DNA of 64,000 nucleotides from Microbispora sp. H11081 (lineage in GTDB: Bacteria > Actinomycetota > Actinomycetes > Streptosporangiales > Streptosporangiaceae), in contig NZ_JABBWV010000010.1 in NCBI RefSeq assembly GCF_012999535.1, forward strand, positions 124,001 to 188,000, read 5' to 3'. The position numbers were made by a program, and so were the translations under genes. Below, piece by piece: positions 17,828 to 26,666 of this stretch. Numbering within the stretch: the stretch's first letter is position 1; each line of letters opens with the position of its first letter. The notes below the pieces were generated by a model that was given only the letters and a program-made list of their open reading frames with translations, was not told the DNA's origin and did not search any database.

Positions 17828-19380
17828 GCGAACGACCTCGCCATCCGTCCTGCGGCCGTGTAGGCCAGCGCCACCGAGCCCCAGCCCAGCAGCGCGAGGA
17901 ACGTCACCCGCGCGTCGAACAGCGCGGCCGCGACGGCGATCAGGGCCATCCGCTCTCCGATCGGCAGAATGATCATCTTCTTCGCCCAGTAGGCCACGCC
18001 CCTCGCGCCGCTCAGCGCGTCGAGCCGCCGCGACAGCGCCAGCACCGACCCGGTGCCCTTGGCCGCCGCCGCCGCGGGCGCCTCGTCCCACGGCACGGCC
18101 ATCGACCGCGGAGCGGCCGCGCGCAGGCCCGCCTCCCTGGCGCGGTCGGTCACCGCCCCCGCGTAGGAGAAGTCGACCATGTGGCGGACCGACTGCAGGA
18201 CCATGGCGGCCACGGCCAGGGCCCAGATCTCCCACGCCTTGCCGGGCACGCTCACGTATCCGGCCGCGAGCCCCACGTACACCAGGTATTCCTTGAGCCG
18301 GTCGCAGATCGCGTCGAGCCAGCCGCCCAGTGGGGAGAAGCGGCGCGTGTACCGGGCGAGCTGGCCGTCCAGGCAGTCGAGCACGAACGACAGGTAGAGC
18401 GCGACGGCGCCGATCACGAGCCCGGCCCGGTCCCCAGCGGAGAACCAGATCGCGGCGATGGCGGCGAACCCGACCGAGATGCCGGTGACCGTGTTGGGGG
18501 TCAGGCCGAGCCGGGCGGCCGGGCGGATGAGGTGCCGCGACCACGAGCTGACGCAGTGCGTGGTGAAGAAGCCGTCGCCGCTCTTCACGGCGGCGTCGAG
18601 CCTGGCCTGCGCCTCGTCGACGTCGGCGAGCTCGCGCACCGCTCGCTCTGCGGCCCCGCGCGTGCCTGCCCGCCCGCAGTGCAGGGTGCCAAGGGCGACG
18701 GCGTGCACCTGGACGCCGGCCCGCACCAGGCCGGTGAGCAGCAGTTCGGGCACCTCGCCGTCGCCGACCCGCCCGAGATGGCGGCGCTGGGCCAGGTCGG
18801 CCAGCTCCTCGGCGATATCGGCCAGCCCGGCGAGGTGGGCCTCCCCCACCTGCAGCACCCCGCGGAAGGTGCCGTTGGCCCACTCGACCTCGTGGAAGGA
18901 CGTGCCCGCCGACACGACGCGGCCCCACTCGGTCCGTACGGGCGGGCGCAGCGGGGCCGGGTCGCCGCTGGCGACGATCGCGCCGGTCGGGCGGGCTGGG
19001 TGGCCGAGCAGCAGCGACAGCGCCTCGGTGTGCGCGATCACGTCGGCCGCCAGCACGGCGACCGGGGAGGTCGAGGCGCGGGCCGTCTTGGCCACGATCC
19101 GCAGGTCCTCGGCGAGCCCGTCGCTGACGCAGATCTGACGCGCCGGGCCGCTCTCCGCGCTCCTGTCCCACCCGCCCGGCTGCGCGTCCTGGCTGCGCAC
19201 CACGACCAGCACCTCGCGCACCGGCAGGGTGCGGAGCTGTTCTGAGATCCGCTCCAGGAGGCTGCCCTCCGACCGGGCGCCGTCGGACCAGGGCAGCCCG
19301 GCGGCCGGCGAGGTCGCGAGGACGACCGCCACCGTCTCTGTGTCCCGTGACGTACCGGGCTTACTCGGATCCGCCCCCAT
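17824..19380 (-). CDS. Nucleotidyltransferase-like domain fused to CDP-alcohol phosphotransferase
   Basis: This 518-residue protein has an N-terminal MobA-like nucleotidyltransferase-type domain (about residues 18-230, beginning TVAVVLATSPAAGLPW) that lacks the clear GGxGxRxxP motif and may be degenerate. A membrane CDP-alcohol phosphotransferase domain follows, with all motif residues: D335, D338-G339, A342-R343, G352, D356 and D360. The layout resembles the fused inositol-phosphate cytidylyltransferase/phosphotransferase enzymes of some thermophiles (IPCT-DIPPS). Start ATG 19380 is chosen because similarity begins just after it; the ribosome site is weak. It is divergent from the CDP-ribitol synthase gene. 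Substrate unknown. Confidence 0.8.
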   Translation of the reverse strand: MGADPSKPGTSRDTETVAVVLATSPAAGLPWSDGARSEGSLLERISEQLRTLPVREVLVVVRSQDAQPGGWDRSAESGPARQICVSDGLAEDLRIVAKTARASTSPVAVLAADVIAHTEALSLLLGHPARPTGAIVASGDPAPLRPPVRTEWGRVVSAGTSFHEVEWANGTFRGVLQVGEAHLAGLADIAEELADLAQRRHLGRVGDGEVPELLLTGLVRAGVQVHAVALGTLHCGRAGTRGAAERAVRELADVDEAQARLDAAVKSGDGFFTTHCVSSWSRHLIRPAARLGLTPNTVTGISVGFAAIAAIWFSAGDRAGLVIGAVALYLSFVLDCLDGQLARYTRRFSPLGGWLDAICDRLKEYLVYVGLAAGYVSVPGKAWEIWALAVAAMVLQSVRHMVDFSYAGAVTDRAREAGLRAAAPRSMAVPWDEAPAAAAAKGTGSVLALSRRLDALSGARGVAYWAKKMIILPIGERMALIAVAAALFDARVTFLALLGWGSVALAYTAAGRMARSFA

Positions 19381-19501
19381 ATGGAAACCCGTTTCACGTT
19401 GACCGCACGTGCTCACCTCGCAAAGTAACCGAGTGATCACTAGGTGGCAATCACCTTCTCCGGCTTCCGGCACGGGTATGGTCTCCTCCGGGGAGGACAT
19501 C

Positions 19502-20908
19502 ATGATCGCCGAATCGCGTCTGCGCAGGGTGGGGGTGGTGCTGGCCGGCGGTGTCGGCCAGCGCATCGGCCTCAACACCCCGAAACAGCTTCTGAAGATC
19601 GCCGGGAAGACGATCCTTGAGCACACCCTCGACGTGTTCGACGGCCATCCGGAGATCGACGAGGTGGTCGTCCTGATGGCCCCCGGCTTCGTCTACGAGG
19701 CGGAGGAGCTCGTCAGGAGGAACGGCTACACCAAGGTCGTCAAGGTGCTCGAAGGAGGCGCGAGCCGTACGGAGACGACCTGGCGCGCGCTGCGCGCGCT
19801 GGGCGAGCAGGAGTGCGACGTGCTGCTGCACGACGCGGTGCGGCCGCTGGTCGAGCCGCGCATCATCAGCGAGTGCGTGGCCGCCCTCGAACGCTACGAG
19901 GCGGTCGAGGTGGCGATCCCGTCGTCCGACACGATCGTGGTGGCCGCGCCGGGCCCGCGGGGCGACATCATCCGCGACATCCCCGACCGCTCCCGGCTGC
20001 GCCGCGGCCAGACTCCCCAGTGCTTCCGGCTGTCGGTGATCAGGGCGGCGTACGAGCGCGCCCTCGCCGACCCCGAGTTCCCCACGCTGCCCACCACGGA
20101 CGACTGCGGCGTCGTGCTGCGCTACCTGCCCGACGTGCCGATCTACATTGTCCCCGGCAGCGAGCACAACATGAAGGTGACCCACCCCGTCGACGTCTTC
20201 ATCGCCGACAAGCTCTTCCAGCTCGCCGAGCACGCGGCGCCCGCGCTGGACGAGGAGGACTACCGGGCCGGGCTGGCCGGCCGCACGCTCGTCGTCTTCG
20301 GCGGCAGCTACGGCATCGGCGCGGACGTCGTCGCGCTGGCCAGGGGCTACGGCGCGAGCGTCCACTCGTTCTCCCGCAGCCAGAACGGCGTGCGCGTCGA
20401 GGACGTCGCCGCCGTGGAGGACGCGCTCGCCCGCGTGTACGCCGAGACCGGCAGGATCGACTACGTCGTCAACACGGCGGGCGTGCTGCACATGGGCAAG
20501 TTGGGCGAGTCTGGGCAGCACACGATCGAAGAGACCATCGGGGTGAACTACCTCGGCCCGGTCAACATCGCCCGCGCCTCCGTGAAATACCTGATGGAGA
20601 CGCGCGGCCACCTCCTGCTCTACACCTCCTCGTCCTACACCCGGGGCAGGGCCGACTACAGCCTCTACTCCTCCACGAAGGCCGCCGTCGTCAACCTCAC
20701 CCAGGCGCTCGCCGACGAGTGGGCCTGCCAGGGTGTCCGCGTGAACTGCGTCAACCCCGAGCGCACCGCCACCCCCATGCGGCTGCGCGCGTTCGGCGAC
20801 GAACCCGCCGGAACGCTTCTCTCCCCCGCCGCCGTCGCCCGCACGAGCCTCGACGTGCTGCTGTCCCGCCTCACGGGACAGGTCGTGGACGTGCGGCTCA
20901 GCCGATGA
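19502..20908 (+). CDS. Bifunctional IspD-like cytidylyltransferase / SDR reductase (CDP-ribitol synthesis, Bcs1/Acs1 type)
   Basis: Residues 1-235 form an IspD-like cytidylyltransferase (LAGGVGQRIGLNTPKQ at 14-29, HDAVRPLV, and IPSSDTI). Residues 258-468 form a short-chain dehydrogenase with a GGSYGIG dinucleotide motif near 267 and the catalytic Tyr389-x3-Lys393. This order matches Haemophilus Bcs1/Acs1, which reduce ribulose-5-phosphate and make CDP-ribitol; the 468-residue length also fits. A GGGGAGG ribosome site decides ATG 19502 over ATG 19478. The next gene is a TagF-like polymerase, consistent with a ribitol-phosphate wall polymer. Confidence 0.88.
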   Translation: MIAESRLRRVGVVLAGGVGQRIGLNTPKQLLKIAGKTILEHTLDVFDGHPEIDEVVVLMAPGFVYEAEELVRRNGYTKVVKVLEGGASRTETTWRALRALGEQECDVLLHDAVRPLVEPRIISECVAALERYEAVEVAIPSSDTIVVAAPGPRGDIIRDIPDRSRLRRGQTPQCFRLSVIRAAYERALADPEFPTLPTTDDCGVVLRYLPDVPIYIVPGSEHNMKVTHPVDVFIADKLFQLAEHAAPALDEEDYRAGLAGRTLVVFGGSYGIGADVVALARGYGASVHSFSRSQNGVRVEDVAAVEDALARVYAETGRIDYVVNTAGVLHMGKLGESGQHTIEETIGVNYLGPVNIARASVKYLMETRGHLLLYTSSSYTRGRADYSLYSSTKAAVVNLTQALADEWACQGVRVNCVNPERTATPMRLRAFGDEPAGTLLSPAAVARTSLDVLLSRLTGQVVDVRLSR

Positions 20909-20941
20909 CCGCAACCATCACGGAGGGACGGGCGCTCGCCC

Positions 20942-22789
20942 ATGGGGGGAAACATCAGGGGGCGCGGTGCCCCGAACGCACTGGTCGCGCTGGTCCGGCG
21001 GCCGGCGCTGAGAAGCCTGACCGGTGGGCGCAGGGGGGCGTTCACCGCGCTCACGCTCGCGTCGTACCCGGCCCTGCTCGCGGCCGCCGTGTGGCCGCTG
21101 CCCGCGACCTTCGCGGTGCTCGTGCCGCTGTCGTACGCCGCGGAGGCCGCGCTGCCCGGCCGGGCGGCGGGGGCGCTGAGCCGGGCCCATCTCGGGGCGA
21201 CGGTCCGCTTCCTGTCGCGTGAGACGGCCGTCGTCGTGCTGCTGGCGCGGCTCGACGCGGGGCCGCCGTGGTGGTTCGCGGCGTTCGCGGCCGGGCTGTT
21301 CCTCTTCCACGGCGTGCGCGCGGTGCAGACGTGGCTCTCCGAGCACGTCGACCGCAGGCACAACCAACTGCCTGCGGTGACCCGCAACATCGACCTGCCC
21401 GCGCTGCGGATCCCGCCCCCGCCCCGCGCCCTGCTCACCTGGCGGGGCGCCAAGCTGCTCTATCTCGACGCGCTCGCGGTCGTGCCCGCCGCCGCCGGGG
21501 CGACCGTGGGCCTGGGCTGGACGGGCGTGGCCGGCGCCGCCGCGGCCCTGGCGATCGAGGTCGCCTCGGTCGTCGCGCTGCTCGCGCACGCGCGGCGGGC
21601 CAGGCACCTGGGCGACCGGCGCCGGGTCCTCGCGGCCGTGGACGACTGGGTCGCCGCCTACCGGCCCGAGGTCGTCATGTACTTCTCCGGGCCGGTCACC
21701 GCGGCCTACCAGGCCACGATGTGGCTCGGCACGCTGGAGCGGATCACGCCGAGGACGCTGGTGGTGCTGCGCGAGCGGTCGCTGGCGACGGCCCTCGGGG
21801 CGACGACGCTGCCGGTGGTGTGCGTCCCCTCCTCCGTCGACCTGATGAACTTCCGCGCGCTCGACGGCGTGCGGGTCGCGCTGTTCCCCGCCAACGTCGG
21901 CAACAACATCCACATGCTCCGGGTGCCGGGCGTGCGGAGCGTGTTCATCGGCCACGGCGACAGCGACAAGGAGGCGTCCTTCAACCCGTACACGAAGGTG
22001 TACGACGAGGTCTGGGTGGCCGGGCCCGCCGGGCGGGACCGCTACCTGCGCGCCCAGGTGGGCGTGCGGGACGAGGCCGTCGAGGAGGTCGGCCGCCCCC
22101 AGCTGGCCGCCGTCCGGCGCACCAGCCCGTACGCCGAGGGGGCGGCGCCGTACCGGACCGTCCTGTACGCGCCCACGTGGGAGGGGTGGAGCGACGACCT
22201 GTTCCACAGCTCGCTCGCCGCCATGGGCCCCGCGATCGTGCGCGCCCTGCTCGGCCGGCCGGTGCGGGTGATCTACAAGCCGCACCCGCTGACCGGCCAC
22301 CGCTCGCAGGCCGCCCGCACCGCGCACCGCAAGATCATGGCTCTGCTGCAGGAGAACACCGCGATGCCGCACCTCGTCGTGTCCGGCCGCGAGCCGTCCC
22401 TGTACGAGTGCTTCAACGAGGCAGACGTGCTGTTCTCCGACATCTCCAGCGTGGTGTCGGACTTCGTGGCCAGCGGCAAGCCGTACGTCGTGGCCAATGT
22501 GGCGGGCCTGCCCGAGGACCGGTTCAGGGAGCGCTATCCGGCCGCGGGAGCGGCGTACCTGCTCGGGCCCGACCTGGCGGAACTGCCGGACATCCTGCGC
22601 CGTCTCGACGCCAAGGGAGAGGACGACATGGCCGCCGCGCGGCGGGCCCTGCGCGCCTACCTGCTCGGCGCCGACCACCAGGACCCGCTGGCCCGCTTCG
22701 AGGAGGCCGTACGGCGTGCCGCCGCCCGCGCCGAGGACCGCGCCCGCTCCCTGGGCCTCGGAGCCCTCGCCCCTGTCGTCCGCGAGTGA
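20942..22789 (+). CDS. TagF/TarL-like CDP-glycerol/CDP-ribitol polyol-phosphate polymerase
   Basis: This 615-residue protein has an N-terminal segment with several hydrophobic stretches (residues 1-230) and a C-terminal glycerophosphotransferase domain of the CDP-glycerol family. Motifs visible are FIGHGDSDKEASFNPY (the catalytic His region), VLYAPTWEGW, VIYKPHPLT and VLFSDISSVVSDF (acidic/Ser loop). Enzymes of this family polymerise glycerol- or ribitol-phosphate on wall teichoic acid chains. It starts 33 nt after the CDP-ribitol synthase, so ribitol phosphate is the likely unit (inference). The N-terminal membrane region is unusual beside the soluble TagF, and may anchor the enzyme. Confidence 0.87.
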   Translation: MGGNIRGRGAPNALVALVRRPALRSLTGGRRGAFTALTLASYPALLAAAVWPLPATFAVLVPLSYAAEAALPGRAAGALSRAHLGATVRFLSRETAVVVLLARLDAGPPWWFAAFAAGLFLFHGVRAVQTWLSEHVDRRHNQLPAVTRNIDLPALRIPPPPRALLTWRGAKLLYLDALAVVPAAAGATVGLGWTGVAGAAAALAIEVASVVALLAHARRARHLGDRRRVLAAVDDWVAAYRPEVVMYFSGPVTAAYQATMWLGTLERITPRTLVVLRERSLATALGATTLPVVCVPSSVDLMNFRALDGVRVALFPANVGNNIHMLRVPGVRSVFIGHGDSDKEASFNPYTKVYDEVWVAGPAGRDRYLRAQVGVRDEAVEEVGRPQLAAVRRTSPYAEGAAPYRTVLYAPTWEGWSDDLFHSSLAAMGPAIVRALLGRPVRVIYKPHPLTGHRSQAARTAHRKIMALLQENTAMPHLVVSGREPSLYECFNEADVLFSDISSVVSDFVASGKPYVVANVAGLPEDRFRERYPAAGAAYLLGPDLAELPDILRRLDAKGEDDMAAARRALRAYLLGADHQDPLARFEEAVRRAAARAEDRARSLGLGALAPVVRE

Positions 22790-22842
22790 AATACTGGCCG
22801 CGTCAACTCAGCGTATCGACACGGACACGAAGGGATACACCC

Positions 22843-23457
22843 ATGGTCGCGACCTCACGCGACTCCCACGGTCCGGCCTTGACCCCCGTGCCCGGTCATC
22901 GGCTGCCCAGGACTCCGCGCGAACTGTTCGATGCGCTGCCCCCGCTGCCCGGTCTGCAGATGGAAGTCGTGGACGGGAGGTTCGTCGCTCGCCGCCGAGA
23001 CGCTCTCGAGCACGCCTCGGCCGCGATGCGGCTGTTCGAGGCGCTCCTGCCGCTCGTGGACGACCGCGACTGGCAGGGATGGGCGGGAAACGTGGGCGTG
23101 TGCCTCGACGGAACCCACGAGCCGGTGGTGCCGGATCTCGTGCTCGCTCCGCGAAGCTGCCCCCGTTGGCAGGAGCGCGAGCTGCTGTCGTCGGGGCTGA
23201 TGCTGGTGGCCGAGGTGGTGTCGAAGGGGAGCGCGGAGGACGACCGCAACAAGAAGCCGGCGATCTACGCCGATGGCGGCGTCCCAGTGATGCTCCTGGC
23301 GGACCCGCTGACGAAGCCCGCGTCTGTCACTGTCTACAGCGACCCCAAGGAGGGCCGGTATCAGGTGACGTCCACGGTGCCGTTCGGGCGGGAGATCTTC
23401 GTCCCCCACCCGATCGGCTTCACGCTGGACACCTCAGTTTTCGAAGAGGTCGTCTAG
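22843..23457 (+). CDS. Uma2-family PD-(D/E)XK protein
   Basis: A 204-residue Uma2-family protein. Restriction-endonuclease-like residues are visible in PDLVLAP (about 108) and AEVVSKGSAEDDRNKKPAIYADGG, the family's E-V-S core. Start ATG 22843 follows AAGGGA with 8-nt spacing. Uma2 proteins are abundant in actinomycetes and cyanobacteria; their biological role is poorly known. It overlaps the convergent GT2 gene by 24 nt and interrupts the wall locus, so it is probably unrelated to it. Confidence 0.88.
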   Translation: MVATSRDSHGPALTPVPGHRLPRTPRELFDALPPLPGLQMEVVDGRFVARRRDALEHASAAMRLFEALLPLVDDRDWQGWAGNVGVCLDGTHEPVVPDLVLAPRSCPRWQERELLSSGLMLVAEVVSKGSAEDDRNKKPAIYADGGVPVMLLADPLTKPASVTVYSDPKEGRYQVTSTVPFGREIFVPHPIGFTLDTSVFEEVV

Positions 23458-24492
23458 GCTCGCCCGCTCCGGCTTGGGACGGGGCTTGCTGAGCTTCGGG
23501 GGGCTGGTCAGGAAGCCGGTCCCCCACGAGATGTGCATGGTGGCGTACACCAGCGGCAGCCGTAAGAGCGCGGCGCCGGGCAGCCCGCGGCCGGTCAAGA
23601 CCGAGCCCGCGAGTATCGCCGCGAGGTAGCCGCCGGGGATCAGCAGGCCGGGCCAGAAGAACGGCGAGACCACCAGGCCAAGCGCCATCGCCGCCACCGC
23701 GGCGGGCGGCGCGAGATAACGCAGGTTGATCGTGCCCTGGTGCGTGCGGGAGACGACCCGCCGCCAGCGGCCGTAGTGGAAGTACTGCTTGGCCAGGGCG
23801 CGCACGTTGGGCCGGGGACGGTAGGTGACGCGCATCCTCGGCTGGAACCACACCAGCCCGCCGGTCTCCCGGATGCGGTGGTTCATCTCCCAGTCCTGCG
23901 CGCGCAGGAAGTGCTCGTCGTAGCCGCCCACCCTGTCGAGTGCGCTGCGGCGGAAGACGCCCAGGTAGACGGTGTCGGCCGGGCCCGCCTCCCCGCCCGT
24001 GTGGAACCGCGCGTTGCCCACGCCGATCTTCGACGTCATGGCGCAGGCCACCGCCTGCTCGAACGGCGTGATCCCCTCGGCGGCCATGATGCCGCCGACG
24101 TTGTCGGCCCCGGTCTGCTCCAGCGTCTCCACCGCCGTACGGAGGTAGTCGCGGGGCAGGATGGCGTGCCCGTCCACCCGCGCGATGACGGGGTTGCGGG
24201 ACGCGGCGATGGCGGCGTTCAGCGCGTTGGGGGTGCGGCCGGTGGGGTTCGGCACGACGACGACGCGGGGGTCCGCGGCCGCGATGGCGTCGGCCACCTC
24301 CTGCGTGCGGTCATGGGAGGGCCCCACGCTGATGACGACCTCGAGCGGGCCCTCGTAGTCCTGTTCGAGTACCTGCCGGACGGCGTCGCGCAGGTGCCGC
24401 TCCTCGTTGAGCACCGGCATGATCACCGAGATCGGCGGCCAGGTCCGCGCGGGATTCTGGCTCGACTGTCGCGAGTCGGGAAAGGGCTTCAT
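23434..24492 (-). CDS. GT2 glycosyltransferase (ExoA-like) with membrane tail
   Basis: This 352-residue protein has a GT-A domain: ISVIMPVLNEERHL, ISVGPSHDRTQEV, ARVDGHAILP (DxD-like), and a QDWEMNHRIRETGG acceptor/catalytic region. Three hydrophobic segments after residue 255 anchor it in the membrane. The pattern is like succinoglycan ExoA-type transferases. ATG 24492 is the probable start; GTG 24504 is possible. It is divergent from the second LCP gene across a 54-nt gap, and likely adds sugars to the same wall polymer. Confidence 0.87.
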   Translation of the reverse strand: MKPFPDSRQSSQNPARTWPPISVIMPVLNEERHLRDAVRQVLEQDYEGPLEVVISVGPSHDRTQEVADAIAAADPRVVVVPNPTGRTPNALNAAIAASRNPVIARVDGHAILPRDYLRTAVETLEQTGADNVGGIMAAEGITPFEQAVACAMTSKIGVGNARFHTGGEAGPADTVYLGVFRRSALDRVGGYDEHFLRAQDWEMNHRIRETGGLVWFQPRMRVTYRPRPNVRALAKQYFHYGRWRRVVSRTHQGTINLRYLAPPAAVAAMALGLVVSPFFWPGLLIPGGYLAAILAGSVLTGRGLPGAALLRLPLVYATMHISWGTGFLTSPPKLSKPRPKPERASLDDLFEN

Positions 24493-24546
24493 GGCGGCGC
24501 TCACGCTACTGTACGGAGGGGTGGAGAAGGCAAGCGGAGGACGGGA

Positions 24547-26049
24547 ATGCCCGGCGACGATGGGGAGGACTCCGGCGTCCGCATAGGGGGCGACGGGTAC
24601 GGCGGGGTGAGGCTGGCGGCTCGACGCGTCCGCCCGCGGAGGGCGAACCTCCGATCCCTCGTCATTTCGGGCTCGCTGTCCGGAGTCGTGCTGATCGGCT
24701 CGGGCGTCGCGTGGGTGACGTCGGACTACGCCACGAGCCGGATCCAGGCGGTGGACGCGGGCACGAGCGACGCCGGCTCCCGGGGCGCGATGAACATCCT
24801 GCTCGTGGGCGTGGACCGGCGGGACGACCTGACCAGGCGCCAGCAGAACCAGCTCCACCTCGGCCGCGACGTCGGCGAGCGCACCGACACGATGATGGTG
24901 GTCCACCTGTCGGAGGACCACAGCAAGGTCACCGTCGTCAGCCTGCCGCGGGACACCTGGACGACGATTCCCGGCAAGGGCGAACACAAGATCAACTCCG
25001 CGTACCAGTTCGGCGGCGCGAAGCTGGCCGTGAAGACGGTGGAGCAGGCGACGGGGCTGCGCATCAACCACTACGTCGAGGTCAACGTGCTCGGCTTCAT
25101 CGACGTGGTGGAGTCGCTGGGCGGCGTCACCGTCTGCACGCCGGTGCCCATCGACGACCCGAAGACCAAGCTGAACCTGCAGCCGGGGACGTACACGCTG
25201 GACGGCGTCAACGCGCTCGCGTACGCCCGCACGAGGGCCACCGCGCGCTCCGACCTCGACCGCATCGACCGGCAGCAGCAGGTCGTCTCCGCGCTGCTCG
25301 GCAAGGCGCTCAGCGGCGGCACGCTGGCCAACCCGATCAAGCTCAAGGGATTCCTCGACTCCACCTTCAAGACGCTCAGGGTGGACCCGGGGCTGCAGAA
25401 GGACCTGCTCGGCATGCTCGACCAGTTCAAGGCCGTCTCGACCGACGACGTGTCGTTCGCGACCGTGCCGCTGGCCGACGTGAACTACCAGGCGCCGACA
25501 GGCGAGTCCGCGGTGCTGTGGGACAAGGCCGCCGCCCGCGACCTGTTCCGGCGGATCGACGCCGACCAGCCCCTCGTCAAGCCGTCTGCGAAGGCCACGA
25601 CGTCCCCCTCCGCCGGCCCCGCCTCCTCGGCCACCCCCTCGGCCACGCCGACGGCGCTCACGATCCCGCCCGGCCGGATCTCGGTCAAGGTGCTCAACGG
25701 GACGTCCGTCACCGGCCTCGGCGCGGCCACGAAGGCCCGCCTCGTCGAGGCGGGCTTCATGGTCCCCTCGACCCCCGGCAACACGCCCCGCCGCGACTTC
25801 GCCACCACCGTCGTCCGCTACCCGCCCGGCCGCGAGGACTCGGCGCGTACGGTGGCCGCCGCCATCCCGGGGTCGGAGTTGCGCGAGCAACCGGACGTGA
25901 ACGGCATCGAGGTCGTGGTGGGCCAGCGGAACCACGACGTGAAGAAGGTGACCGTGGCCGCGCCGGAGGGCGCCACCGCCTCGGCCGCGCCCACGCCGCA
26001 CGCCACCCCCACGGCCCGCACCGCCACGCAGAACATCTGCAAGGCCTGA
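24547..26049 (+). CDS. LCP (LytR-CpsA-Psr) family wall-polymer ligase with LytR_C domain
   Basis: A full-length 500-residue LCP protein. A single transmembrane anchor spans about residues 38-60 after a basic cytosolic segment. The catalytic domain has NILLVGVDRRDD, RTDTMMVVHL, SLPRDTWTTIPG, KINSAYQFGG and AYARTRATARSDLDRIDRQQQ, including the Arg/Asp residues that bind the lipid pyrophosphate. A Ser/Pro/Ala linker (near 355) leads to a LytR_C domain (ISVKVLNGTSVTG). GGAGG six nt before ATG 24547 fixes the start. Such enzymes attach wall teichoic acid-like polymers to peptidoglycan, which is the last step predicted for this locus. Confidence 0.95.
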   Translation: MPGDDGEDSGVRIGGDGYGGVRLAARRVRPRRANLRSLVISGSLSGVVLIGSGVAWVTSDYATSRIQAVDAGTSDAGSRGAMNILLVGVDRRDDLTRRQQNQLHLGRDVGERTDTMMVVHLSEDHSKVTVVSLPRDTWTTIPGKGEHKINSAYQFGGAKLAVKTVEQATGLRINHYVEVNVLGFIDVVESLGGVTVCTPVPIDDPKTKLNLQPGTYTLDGVNALAYARTRATARSDLDRIDRQQQVVSALLGKALSGGTLANPIKLKGFLDSTFKTLRVDPGLQKDLLGMLDQFKAVSTDDVSFATVPLADVNYQAPTGESAVLWDKAAARDLFRRIDADQPLVKPSAKATTSPSAGPASSATPSATPTALTIPPGRISVKVLNGTSVTGLGAATKARLVEAGFMVPSTPGNTPRRDFATTVVRYPPGREDSARTVAAAIPGSELREQPDVNGIEVVVGQRNHDVKKVTVAAPEGATASAAPTPHATPTARTATQNICKA

Positions 26050-26148
26050 CCACCGGGGACAGCGCCGGCCGGCCCGGCGAGGGCGGGCGCATCGGTCACC
26101 GCCTCGGCGGGCGGCTGAAGTGAGAGGCCTCCTGAGCGGCCGTCCACC

Positions 26149-26616
26149 CTACGCGTAGATCTCGTCGAGACCGATGAGACGGAGGCGGCGGTCCGACGCG
26201 GCCGAGGCCCGCAACTCGGCGGTGAAGCCCGAGCCGCTGTAGCAGGCCAGGACCGTGTCACGGGTGTCGTAGCCCTTGGCGGCGAGGAGGTCGCGGGCCC
26301 GGGCCAGCCGTCCCACGTGGTGGTGGCCCACCGTCTCACCCCACTTCACCTCCCCCAGGGACAGCACCCTGCCCGTCCGGCCTCCGTCAGGAGGAGAGAA
26401 GACCGCCACGTCGATCTCTAACGGCTCCGCGATCGCGTCGTTCCAGTCGCGGAAGGGACGCTCAAGCACCTCCCGCGTATGCCCGACGAGCGCGTCCCGT
26501 GTCCGGGACTGTTCCGGACAGCCGCGCGCCTTGCGGGAGGTCGTCCCGGCGGGGATCTTCGTTGTGCTCCTCTCAGACGCTCCCGCCGAGACACCCACGG
26601 AGGTCCTTTCGTGCAC
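26149..26616 (-). pseudogene. 3' remnant of an ATPase with DUF234-like nuclease-fold C-terminus
   Basis: The last 100 or so codons (ending DEIYA) read WNDAIAEPLEIDVAVFSP, LSLGEVKWGE and a SGFTAEL segment. These match the C-terminal restriction-endonuclease-like part of AAA ATPases of the DUF234 group. No P-loop or other ATPase sequence occurs upstream, where the frame runs into the SARP promoter region. It is therefore a 5'-truncated remnant. The first 45 codons of the open frame have no similarity I recognise. Confidence 0.65.
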
Positions 26617-26666
26617 CGATCACCCGGCCGCGAGCCGCCGTCCGCCTCAGGCCCGGGGAGGGCGGG

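Noticed and set aside
20918-22678. A 586-residue minus-strand frame opposite the TagF-like gene
   Set aside because: Low-complexity His/Arg/Gly-rich composition and no family motif; it is the antisense shadow of a clear gene.
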